A DNA stretch of 64,000 bases from Ampelocalamus luodianensis. Lineage: Eukaryota; Streptophyta; Magnoliopsida; Poales; Poaceae. Below the pieces are notes generated by a model that was not told where the DNA came from, made no database searches, and saw nothing but the letters and a program-made list of their open reading frames with translations. Shown in pieces: positions 23,320 to 34,345 of this stretch. The position numbers were made by a program, and so were the translations under genes. Within the stretch, counting starts at the first letter, position 1; each line of letters opens with the position of its first letter. The DNA lies in contig CM070620.1 in assembly GCA_036346255.1 (NCBI GenBank), positions 16,232,671 to 16,296,670 of the forward strand, given 5' to 3'.

Positions 23320-24330
23320 TGCCTAGTTCTGATCCCGAGGAAGAGGTCAACTCCATCAGCGCCATGTTTCAAGCCATCCAAGAACAAATGTCGGGAATTG
23401 CCCAGCAAAACGCCGACATGAAATCGAAGATCGCAGATCTAACTCGCCAAAGTATCGCCACCAATGCCAAAATCGCTGCGCTCGAATCAACGGGAGCTTT
23501 CTCCTTCTGGCGCCGATCGATATACCATCAACCTCATCAATTCCCACTTCGATCACGGATCTGCCATCACCTTTGCTCACCGCGCCGCCACCGGAGGATG
23601 CATCCACTGCCGACTATCTTCCACCCATGACATCGCACTCGGGCTACGACGCCTCGACAGCAAATTTCGTTCCGCACCATCAATATGCTGCACCAGCGTT
23701 CTCGTTTCCACAGCCTTCTCTGCCTCAACAAGCACCACCACCCGTTCGCCACCATATGGCCACCAGTCATCACCTCTCCCAACCAAGCGCGCCACGGTAC
23801 CATAAACTGGAATTTCCAACATATGATGGCACTGAGGATCCCTTGTCCTGGCTAAACCAGTGCAAACAGTTTTTCCGGGGACAACGCACCGAGGAAGCTG
23901 ATAAGGTTTGGCTCGCATCCTATCACCTCACCAATGTCGCTCAGCAATGGTATTTTCAACTTGAACGCGATGAAGGACAACCGACATGGGGACAGTTCAA
24001 AGATTTCTGCCACATGCGATTTGGACCACCACTCAGGAGTAACCCATTGGGAGAATTAACTCGCCTCCAACACACTGGCTCCGTCAGCGATTACCAGACC
24101 AAGTTCTTGGCATTATTGTGTCGTGCCGATCGGTTGTCAACGATGCAACAGGTTCAGATCTTCACGGCGGGTCTCTCTGAACCTCTTCGGACCGACGTTG
24201 AACTTCAACAACCCACTAACTTGCGGTGACTATGAGTTTGGCCCGCTTATGAGCGGCGTGCTCAAACGACAACAAGTGCCTCCAACCCATCGACTAGACC
24301 GTGGCGACCACCACAGTGCCCTTCCATTCC
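23320..24330 (+). pseudogene. Gag of the deleted chromovirus
   Basis: The frame starts MPSSDPEEEVNSISAMFQAI, 21 bases after the LTR, with a coiled-coil-like N-terminus. A frameshift near 23500 moves the reading to the frame open through 24229, which holds KLEFPTYDGTEDPLSWLNQC, WQYF-type and RFGPP motifs of the retrotransposon gag domain. A second frameshift occurs near 24225. The zinc knuckle and everything downstream in pol are lost at the deletion. Confidence 0.8.
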
Positions 24331-24985
24331 CTTGCCAGTTCTTACCACTCGGCGCTTCGGGAGACACCTTTCAAGGTGGTCTATGGTCGAGATGCTCCTT
24401 CCTTGCGCACTTATGAGAAGGGTGATGCCGCAGTTCAAGCTGTGGAAGTATCACTATTGGCTCGTGATCAATTACTTCGTGACATCAGAGATCGGCTTCT
24501 TCAGGCACAGGATTATGCTAAAAAGTATTATGATAAGAATCATCGTGACATTTCTTTTTCGGTGGGAGATTTAGTTTGGTTGCGACTTCATCGGCCAGCA
24601 TCTTCTTTGGGAGTTCCTACCGTGGGCAAATTGGCACCGAAATATTTTGGTCCATATAAGATCACTGAGTGCATTGGTTCTGTTGCTTACAGGTTGGCTT
24701 TACCACAGGGAGCAAAACTTCATGATGTTTTTCATGTTGGTTTGTTAAAAAAAATTTATGGTGATCCACCCTCCAGTACTCCTCCTTTGCCACCACTTCA
24801 GCAAGGTTGCGTGATTCCTCAACCAAATGAGGGTTTTAAAATCTGAGGCGTCGGGGTGAGCTGCATGTCCTAGTCCAGTGGGAAGGCACTGCTTTAGTTG
24901 ATGCCTCCTGGATTTCCTTGACATCCTTTCAAGAGAATTATCCCAATTTTCAGCTCGAGGACGAGCTGCTTCACGAGGAGGGGAG
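24331..24985 (+). pseudogene. Integrase C-terminus and chromodomain of the deleted chromovirus
   Basis: The frame reads YHSALRETPFKVVYGRDAP, DISFSVGDLVWLRL, KYFGPYKITECIGSVAYRL and HDVFHVGLLK, ending at a TGA at 24844-24846. The next frame continues as a chromodomain (HVLVQWEGTALVDASWI, LEDELL). The chromodomain, which guides integration to heterochromatin in this clade, is what identifies the element as a chromovirus. It needs one frame change to be joined to integrase. Confidence 0.8.
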
Positions 24986-25341
24986 AGATGTCATAACCTA
25001 TCTACGCGAGCAAAGGACTTAGTATCCGAGTCTATTTCGTAGCTTTTGAGTTTGTATCGATTTAGCGCCTTTTTAGCAAGTTAAGAGTTATATGAGTTCG
25101 GATCGAACTCGAGATTTTGTAATGACATCTATATAGTGATAAGTTTGCCGATTGTTTGGAGACAAAAGTTAAAGGAAATTCTAGTTCTCATCTCCTTCTC
25201 GGTTCCCCATCCTTCCTGCTGGCTACTCGTGATACGACGGCGTCGCTCAACGTCGGGCCGACAACGACGTCCCGCGAACCATAGCTACGCCTTGAGATCC
25301 AAGGGTCCTGACAGCATCCCTCAAGGTTTACAAAGAGTTGA

Positions 25342-26050
25342 TGTTTTACTTATCGATCTTATGATATAAATATTAGGGACATAATACTCGAGATCACACA
25401 AGAAGAGGCAAGTTTCTTTAGACAGATTCAGGTCTTCTCCGGAGAGAATAATAACCTTACTCCTGCGTTCTTGTATTGAAAATGTTTACATAATGAAACA
25501 AGTCACCGAGACTAAGTCTAATAGCTTATGTATGTCTTGAATCTCTAGATCCTCTCTTCTGTCTATCGGCATTGATCTTTATATAACTTCCGAAAGGGTG
25601 GCAATACTGTGCATCACGAGACACCTTAACGGTTGCTTGAATGCGCATGTTGGTTGCGGTTGTTGTCAGAGGGACATCTTTCTGCATGTTCGCCATGTGG
25701 TTATACCAGAGACAAAGAGAACTACATGTTGTTATGTCAGAGATAAAGCGCACGTTTATTAACTACCTTAGTCGATAGGGTCCATATGTTTGTGGGTTTT
25801 ATCATCTATAGGTCAATCATGAGTAGACCTGATCGTAGCAGACCTTACGACCAAAAGGTGGTCGTAACAGTCCTTACGACCATAAGATGATCGTGATAGT
25901 CCTTACGACCATAAAGCGATCGTAATCTTCCCTAGTCGTTGTAGACATTAAAGACCGGGTATCTTCAGGGTAATTAAGAACATCATTATCTATAATAAAC
26001 ATTACGTATAATTAGCTTCATTAATTGAGGATTATTGAATCTTCGTCGCA
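25342..26050. repeat. Solo LTR related to the Tat-like LTR at 6065-6862
   Basis: Shared blocks include TTGATGTTTTA at the start, TTCAGGTCTTCTCC..GAGAATAATAACC, and GAGGATTATTGAAT near the end. The hairpin motif recurs (25845-25925: GTCGTAACAGTCCTTACGAC and relatives). No internal element sequence follows. Ends are approximate and no target duplication was found. It stops about 40 bases from the FtsH stop codon. Confidence 0.65.
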
Positions 26051-26092
26051 GAGTTTTAGCGGTTGAAGCTAGGTTTGTTAAAATAATTAATT

Positions 26093-29000
26093 CTAAGAGT
26101 CCAGTGTATACTCTGATGCTAGGAGGCCTGCTTCCAGCTGAAGAACATTCTCTTGCTTTCCTCTAATAAAAGAGGTCAATTCTTTCGGGGCAACAACCGA
26201 CTTTAGCCACTCTTGAAGCTCCTCGCCCTCGACCTTCTCATTCTCTGAAAGGGGCATGAAAATCAGCAGTTATACATACCACACGTCAAACAATTTCCTA
26301 GTTTACCTTTGTGAAGCAAAGCCCATGATGAAAACTAGAACCATAATAACAGAGGAAACCTGATAACCTGTCAAATTACCTTCTAAATATGCTCCAAGGC
26401 CTTCCAAAACTGCAGGATTAGCACGAACAACTGAAAGAGCTACTTCAAGCGCTGATTGTAGAAGTGTTTTTACCTCCTGCTGGACAAGATCAACTAGATG
26501 GCCCTGTCATTATTTTCTCAGTTTGAGCTCAGTACTTGCAGATGGTAGCTTACTAGTTTGATCGGCAGGTGTATGGAAAGTTTGAGACAGACCTGATCCC
26601 TTCCCCATGGAGAGCCTCCGGAGTCATCTAGCCCACCATTTGACAATGTAGCTAGTGATATTGGACCGATGCGCTGATTAAGACCGTACTCTGCTACAGC
26701 TTTGTAAGCCATGTCAGTTGCACGCCTTATGTCATCAAGTGCCCCAGTAGAAACCCGTCCTGCTAGAACTACCTCCTCTGCAGCCCGCCCACCCAGAAGT
26801 GTTACTAGACGTCCACGCAGTTCATCAACAAAGAGCAAATATCTATCTTCTGTTGTGGGAGGGGTGTATGTAAAGCCTAATGCACCTCCTGACCTCGGCA
26901 ATATACTCAATTTCTGAAGAAAAAAAATACAGCTATAAAAAGCAAGTCCGGTTTAAAACATTTCTTAGACTATTCTATCAATAGTTGCTTCAGTTCAAAC
27001 CTCAACGCGTGGCTGCCCTGGCAACAGATTTGCTACAGCAGTTCCCACAACTGCATGACCAACTTCATGCCGTGCAACAACAGCCTTTTCACTACCCTTC
27101 AGCTTTGCATGTTTTTTCTCTATGCCCTAAGCAAATAAACTTCACAGTTAGCTTCCAGGACAACAGCGTGGAGAACTACAATGACTAATAACTGGAACAT
27201 ATATCTTTCACATCAATATTAAAATAGGGCAAGGATCAACAAAAGCATCACGCCCTGAGGGCTGAATTAATAGACCAGTCCTAGAAAAAGATGCGGATGG
27301 CAGTATAGCACTCACAACTAAGACCTTATACGCACTGGTGCACCGAAATGCTATTTAACCCATTACCAAATAAAGGATATCCCTAGAATCTATCACCAGA
27401 AAACCCACAAGTAAAGCGATGTTCCAAAACCTTAAAAAAATTATCACGTTACCGGCATGGGTGAGAATAGATATAAATTCACATGGAAGTTAAGCATTTA
27501 GCAGATAAAATGCACTGCTAGCTAGATTACCCATTACGATGAAGAGTGCAGTATATATTAAAAAAAAAACATTTCTAATCACGTTTTTTTTAGCGTTAAG
27601 AACCTTTTGCAGCAAAAAAGGACTCAAAGAGACAGATGGCAGTCTCTAGATATCTATATATCTTGTATAAGTTTGAGTGTTGGACAATCGCACTTTATCT
27701 TGTAACCCTCTGTGCATTGCACAATTAAGAAGACTAAGATAGAAATAAGGAAACAATTAGAAGCCACATGAAGTATAATATATTTGGGACTGGAAATTTC
27801 CAGATATAGAATCACTTTAAATAAAGACAGAACAATCGAACAAATTTTGAGATAACAGAACATACAGCTATAGAGCGCTCAACCGCACAGATAAAGTCGA
27901 TCTTTTCCACTATTTCTTTATTTGATCTCCCAGCCAACAAAGCAGCTTCATTTACTAAATTTGCAAGGTCTGCCCTGTATAGGTATAAAAAAGTCAACAA
28001 TTCAAAGTTGAAAGTGCTACGTGGTTAATAAAAATGAATGGAAGGGCAATTCTTACCCAGTAAAACCAGTTGTCATTGCAGAAATATCGCTGAGATCTAC
28101 ATCTTTACCAAGTGGAAGCTCTTTTCTACTCACATGAACTTTGAGAATAGATTCTCTTCCAAACCTATCTGGGGCTTCAACCTGTCACATAGACATCTGT
28201 GACATCTGACAACAGAGATGCCAGTATTACTTTTGTGTTGAGAAGGGAAGCTAACCATAACTACACGGTCAAATCTCCCAGGGCGCCGAAGGGCAGGATC
28301 CAAAACATCTGCTCGGTTTGTTGCTCCAAGTACAATGACAGCTGAGTTGGTGTCAAACCCATCCATTTCCTAGGAAAACTCAGAGAAAATTAACAATAGC
28401 TAAACCAAGAAAGGTATAAGAAGATGCTTCAATTGGACCCCAACTTGGGATGCGACTAAAGGATAGTAAAGACTCAATAGTAAGACACTATCATCATTGT
28501 ACTACCGTGAGCAATTGATTTAGTGTCTGCTCACGCTCATCGTTACTGACAATGCGGTATCGGCCATCACGGCTTTTTGCCACGGCATCAATCTACAAAG
28601 AGCAGCCAAATAGAAAGGGTTAGAATGCATCTACGTACAGAAAAACAGATTATAGCTCAAATGATAGGTTACCTCATCAATAAAAATAATTGACGGTGAA
28701 TCCTTTCTGGCCCTAGCAAATAGGTCACGTACTCGAGCTGCTCCCATGCCTACATATAGCTCCACAAATTCACTTGCAGAACAACTTATGAATGGAACTT
28801 CAGCTTCCCCTGCTACGGCTTTTGCAAGAAGTGTCTTTCCAGTTCCTGGAAGGCCCACCTGTACATAAAGAATTACATTACAGTAACAAACACAATAGTC
28901 AAGCAACATTCACCATAAATGACTGCAGAACTAACCAACAAGACACCTCGAGGAGGACGAGCACCAAGACGAATATATCTTTCTGGGTTCCTTAGGAACT

Positions 29001-32000
29001 CCTGAACATAAAGATAGGATACAACCAGCTTATTTCCCTCAGATCAATAGATAGACCATCACTGCATATACCAGTAAGTCAGTAACATTCATCATAAAAC
29101 CCATACCACAATTTCTTCCAACTCTTCTTTAGCCTCATCTACGCCAGCCACATCAGCAAATGTAACTATATCAGTACTTTCTGAAACTTTTGCTCCACCA
29201 GAGTTTGAATTCTTCCGATTCCTCAGCTGGCCTGCTGAATGCTGATTATACACAAGAAACTATGTCTATAAACAAAATCCAACTTAACACAGTGTACGTT
29301 CACAGATTGATCGAAGTAAAGAAGCGCATGCATCAATACCTGAGAAAAGCTTATTGGCAGTCGCTGCAGAACTACAGCGATTAATACAACATAAATAAGA
29401 GCCACCTGAAAAATATAAGGGTGTAGTTAGGGCCAAAAGCATAGCTTGAATAGAGAGTTATACATGTGGACATGGACAATACAAACATACATATACATAT
29501 AACAGAAGTTACCTCATGCACCTATGGGCACAACAAGACCAAGCTATGTCTCGGTATAGATGACACGCTCCGTTACCTACTTTCTATTATGTCAAATTTC
29601 TATTTGTGGCTCCCATTTAGGATTGCATATTCCCATATTAGGTCAAAGAAAACCTCATGCATTTTTTTGTCTTGTAGGTTCCAATATCAGACTGGAGTTC
29701 AATTTATTCATGTGAACCAATCCATCATCAGTTTCATCCTGCTTTTTTATTCAAGGGGTATTAAAACTACCATCGATGTGTAATTCTGCACAGTCTTTTA
29801 TGTACTTTAACAAGGAAGTTACTCTGATTTCCATTACTTAGACTTTTGCTATGCTACAGCATGACACAATTACTGAACAAATCCTTGCATGTTAGTGTGG
29901 TGGCTCAGCAATAGTAATGATGATTTCACAATTAGGATGGCACAAGGGGAAAAGGACAACAAAAGGAGAAATACTTGTGATTCTAAGCCTTAATGTTTAA
30001 AGTTGTATTTTTAATTTGTATTTGACATAAGGGTGGGAACTCAATTTTCTGCATAACAATCACACGCAGAAACATCTAGATGAGTCCTACAAACATGTAA
30101 ACACTGTGAAAATTATGCTATAGGATAGAGTGAAGAAAATAATTGAAGTTACAGTTTGCTAACACAAAACAGAATCAAAAGAAAAGTCATTCTTTCTACA
30201 TTTCTTTAGGTGATAGTAGAACCATTTCTTTCACTATTAATTCAAGGATTTATGAGATGCACGAGGCAGCAACTTTATGTTGTTATAAATCGGCTTAGCT
30301 ATAACTTAAGCATCCATAACGATAACAGGATCAAGTAAATATGTGATTTCAGAGTTATATACTAACAAAATTGAATTGAGCAAACGATATGCTTATGTTT
30401 CATACAGTTAAAAATCACTTGGATTCTATACTCTTGCAAATATCTCGAGTCTTGACATATATAGCAAACATTCAACCTTTTCTTCTCCTTCATGGCCGGT
30501 ATGTCATCAAATGTTCCAACTCACAAGAAACTAGTTTACCACATCTAATCTAAATCACTGAAACAAACCAGACTAAGCTGGGAGTCACTTCTCAGCTGGG
30601 ATACCCCGATATTCCACTGTGCAGTCGTCCCTGTACAGGATACGGCGCGATACGGTATCACACAGTATCAGTGGAATTTAGCTTCAAAAAAAAAAAAAAA
30701 AACTCCCGATACGTCGTCGATACGGCGCGATACGTTTCCGATACGCGAAGCTCAACACCATTGATTTGAAAGCCTAAGAAAAGCCCAGTCCAAAGAGGCC
30801 CAGTCCAACATCACAACTCACAAGCTGTCACATCCATTCAAACCCTAGCCCCTCGCCACCTCCTCCTCCAGTTGCGCTGTCGCCCCTCGCCACCTCCTCC
30901 TCCAGTTGCGCTGTCGCCCCTCTTCCAAGTCCAAGCCCACTCGCCCGCCACCCCTCTTTGCCGCCACCACCAACCCTCCTCTATTCCTCCTCCCTCTCGC
31001 CCACCGCCCCTCTCTGGCACATTTTCTGCACTTTCTTCTTTAGCAGTAGTCCGTACTCGGTAGATGATTTATCATTTTGCTTTAGGATAACAATTGGCAA
31101 GTGGACTGAGGCGGAATTGAGGAGCTCGAGTGCTCGACCAGCCTGAAAAATGGCTATTGGTAAGGAATACATAGTTTTCAACAAGGTAATCTCATTGTCT
31201 CAATCTCTCGTAGCCTCTATACATTTTCCTAATTTTTAAATACATATATACTTGTCGTATCGACGTATCCTTGTTTTTAGAAAATTGTGTGTTGTGGTAT
31301 CCGTATGGCCGTACCGGTATCGCGTATCGGGGCAACATAGCTTCTCAGAAATCACCGTCGATAATTCATAATTTCATCTATCCATTTGAAAACTCTACAC
31401 CATCTCCAGTTCTACAATCTCTATCGTTCTATATTCTACATACTAAACTACACTTCCCTTATTCCCTACTCCCATGTGAATGTGATTAATGCTACTCCTA
31501 TACTAATTTCCAAGCCACAGAGATCACATGTGTAACACGTATATTTTTCAGCTAAAGTGCCTTACCAAGGCCGAATTGAGCATGCCGCCGGACCTCTTGT
31601 CTGGTGACCCAAACTCAACACTATTCTCCACCATCTTCTCATATGGTGTCTTTATGTCCACTGGTCGTGTCGTCCTGAAGACGATTCTCCTCGAAATTCC
31701 AGCATTATCAGTGACAGCATCTGTTCCATGCTGCGTTTGTGGCTGCTCCACCACACGCGCCTCAACCTCCGGACGGAGCCGAAACATGATGTGCACCCCA
31801 TCCACCTCGACCTTCTTCACCTGGTCTTTGTCTATGCTCGCCAGGAAGTCGCTGTATGGGAGGCTGACGTATGTCGTCTGCGGGCGGGGCTCCGAGCCAG
31901 GCAGCGCGATCTCCGGCCGCAGCATGCGGAGCGCGAATATGGCGAAGCCGAGCTGGAGCAAGAGGAACCCCATCTCCCGCCCCTGCACTATGGGTTCCCA

Positions 32001-32411
32001 AAGCCACCGACCAACGCCGCCACCCTTAAGCAGCCGCCGCCGCCACTTATTCTCCCCCCTCTTCGACGAAGACGGCGGCGGCGTCGCGGCCGTGCTCGTA
32101 GTGCTCGTGCTGGTGCTATCACCCCCTGGTTCCGCCGCCGCGTCGCGGTCTCCATCTCCGGTGGAGGATGCCTCGCAGGCCCCGGAGGCGTCCCCGCCGT
32201 CGTCGTCGCGCTCGACGTTGGCGCGCGCCGCCGGCGGGCAGCGGATGCGGCGGTGGATAAGAGCGAACCCCAGGCCCCGCGGAGGCACGGCGGAGAGGCG
32301 GATGGACGCGGCGCCGCCTCCGGCCGCGGCTCGACGGGGAGGGGCGGAGGAGTGACCGGGAGGGGACGCGATGGGAAGCGAGGCGAGGGTTTCGGCGGCG
32401 GCGGAGGCCAT
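26093..32411 (-). CDS. FTSH7: Chloroplast FtsH-type AAA+ zinc metalloprotease (FTSH7/9 group), 13 exons
   Basis: Exons (minus): 32411-31566, 29405-29340, 29241-29107, 29001-28936, 28858-28673, 28592-28506, 28369-28256, 28181-28057, 27974-27866, 27126-27001, 26913-26593, 26503-26380, 26244-26093; they join to 818 residues with GT-AG introns. Residues 1-65 look like a plastid transit peptide (Ala/Pro/Arg-rich). Two membrane segments (about 147-165 and 283-297) flank the FtsH extracellular domain. The ATPase has Walker A GLPGTGKT (373-380), Walker B IIFIDE (428-433) and the second region of homology GATNRADVLDPALRRPGRFD. The protease has HEVGH (598-602) and a likely third zinc ligand Asp681 (GALDDI). 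No key residue is missing. It is a membrane-bound ATP-dependent protease for plastid protein quality control. The start is the Met opening MASAAAETL; an upstream in-frame Met at 32633 gives an unlikely extension. Symbol rests on recalled rice homology. Confidence 0.93.
30596..31340. mobile_element. Non-autonomous hAT-like element in FtsH intron 1
   Basis: The 8-base target duplication CTTCTCAG flanks it (30588-30595, 31341-31348). Ends CTGGGATACCCCGATA and, reverse-complemented, CTATGTTGCCCCGATA match at 12 of 16 positions. The subterminal regions repeat GATAC(G). The interior has a tandem pair of about 35 bases (CCCCTCGCCACCTCCTCCTC, 30848-30918) and no transposase. Confidence 0.8.
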
Positions 32412-32700
32412 GGGAGGGGGCGGGAGGCGAGCCCCGAACCCTAGGCTCGCGACCGGGAGGATAAGAGAGCACCAGAGAGCTCGACTCGACCTCCTGCGCG
32501 TGTGGAGGAATCGGTGGGGAGGGGTCGGGCCGTCGGGGTGAGGAGGGGAGGAGAGATGAGGAAGGCAGAGGCCGGGACGAGACGGTAGGGATGGATGGAA
32601 GGGGTGGCCGTTAGTTACGTATCTCGCCGTCACGCCGGGTTGTTAAGGAGACGTCGTGTGGGCTAACCTACAGTCACCGATTTATTCCCCTACCCTCTCA
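32412..32700 (-). promoter_or_regulatory. 5' leader and promoter region of the FtsH gene
   Basis: GC-rich, CT-rich on the minus strand, directly upstream of the FtsH start codon. No TATA box is obvious, as is common for housekeeping plastid-protein genes. Confidence 0.35.
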
Positions 32701-34345
32701 GCGCCGTGAGTTCTTCCCTGTCAGTGAGAGTATGATGTGTTTGTCAGAAGGTGGGGGCACTCTTAACTCCAGATATTCGGCGCCTCGGATGGTGCAGCGC
32801 AGCGAGCTGCTCATGTCCACAGAAACGATGAACGACCACAGAATTCGGGAGCATATCTTCCACAACAAACAAAAACGATGGATTTAATTTGGCTGTAGTT
32901 TGTTTAGACTTGTTGGCCTAGCCTACACCTCTCTTGCCACTGTGTCGATCTGTGCTATTCTGGTAAATCCTAAGTATTGCTTAGGCCTAGGGTTATCCAA
33001 CTTGTAAACCGTTCTAAACATGTAGCCGTAAGTATACAGACTTTTGTACTGGGTTTGTTTTAGGCGCCTTATTGTTTGATGGCAACAAGTATTAACTTCA
33101 ACCAAGGCTTATCTTAAGCGAAGGTTATGCTAAAGGAAAACATTTCGTACCAAATTTACTAAGTAGACATGTGTGCAATAGAAGATTTCAAACCGAACAA
33201 GGACACTGATAAAGCGATAAGTGATATGATTGAACTTCAGAAAGTGATAAGACTAAAAAGACGAAAGTGTCCAAAGCAATATAGGCCTTATCCTATTGCG
33301 TTCAAGTGCGACATTTCCTTTGCTGGTTATTACAACTATCTCGAAAATAACATAATTTGCCTATTATAGCTTTGAGATTTCTAACAATCTCAGTTCAATA
33401 TATAATGGGCATTGGGCAAGGATGACTGTTATTATATATTTAAGGCTCTGATAGTAGGCGCATACAGAATTACTGTGCAGTGCTCTGACAGTAGGCTCAT
33501 ACAACATTACTAGCTAATGCACATGCTTTGTCACGGTAAAAAAAAATATCATATCAACCTCAGCATGTTGACATCGTCGGGATTGGCCTGTCCAGCCCAC
33601 ACCCTCGGCTTCGTCTCTACGCTCGGCTGTGCTCTGACAAAGATGGTGTTGCGTCGCCCTCGGCTCCGTCGCGCATCCAGTAGAGTTTTGTTTTTTTTCT
33701 TGTTATAGAATTTTTAGAGAGGTGGAATTTGTTTGTTGGTAGATTATTTTTTCGTTAGAGATTTTTAGGGAGACCACTACTTTTTAAGTAGTAAAGATTA
33801 TCGACAGAAATGAAGGAGATTAGACGACAAATATTTACTACTTAAAAAGACTCTAATGGTGGTGAGTGGTTCGTTCTTGTTCCCCTTCCCCCACTAAAAA
33901 AACATTCGTGTCGAATCGTGGTCTCACGGTCATCCATCTCACGGATCCAACGACGCCCTTCCCTAGGCCTCCACGAGTGGCCAGTGGCGACTACGACCCG
34001 AGAGACAACAGCGGCCTCGACAAGTGGGTCAGCAACGACCGCGACGCACACGGCTAGTGTGGCCCCATGGAAACGGGGCGGCCGGGCTCCTTGTGCGTGA
34101 CTACGGAGGCCGGCATGCACACCTCAACCACTCCTCTCGCCTTCCCCACGAAACCCTCATCTACTCCTCGTGCTCTCCACGTCGAATCGACCCAAGGTTT
34201 GTGGGATTTTGGCGTTCTAGCAGCTTGATTCAATTCGAAGACTTGTTCTTGGATTTGATTTGGTTTTGTGGGTGTGCTTGCGATCCAGGCGAGGGGGACT
34301 TCTTTCGGTTGATTGAATTGGGTTGGTTGGTGATTCAGAGAAGAG
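32701..34345. other. Intergenic, no gene recognised
   Basis: Mixed AT-rich sequence. 33169-33369 is a short open frame with no recognised family. 33840-34345 is GC-richer and may be the 5' flank carried along with the NOP58 copy. Confidence 0.35.

Larger units (their letters stand above)
22965..25313 (+). mobile_element. Ty3/gypsy chromovirus, internally deleted, with intact LTRs and target duplication
   Basis: LTRs at 22965-23298 (334 bases) and 24989-25313 (325 bases) both start TGTCATAACC and end GGTCCTGACA. The 5-base target duplication GCATC flanks the element (22960-22964, 25314-25318). An initiator-Met-like primer site (TTGGTATCAG) follows the 5' LTR and a GAGGAGGGGAGAGA polypurine tract precedes the 3' LTR. 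The interior keeps gag and the integrase end plus chromodomain; protease, reverse transcriptase, RNase H and most of integrase are deleted at a junction near 24330-24350. LTRs differ by roughly nine substitutions by eye plus several 1-3 base gaps, so insertion is fairly recent. Confidence 0.95.

Noticed and set aside
32412..32633. An in-frame upstream Met extends the FtsH protein by 74 residues
   Set aside because: The extension is low-complexity Pro/Ser/Arg sequence; the start at 32411 gives the transit-peptide length and sequence typical of the family.
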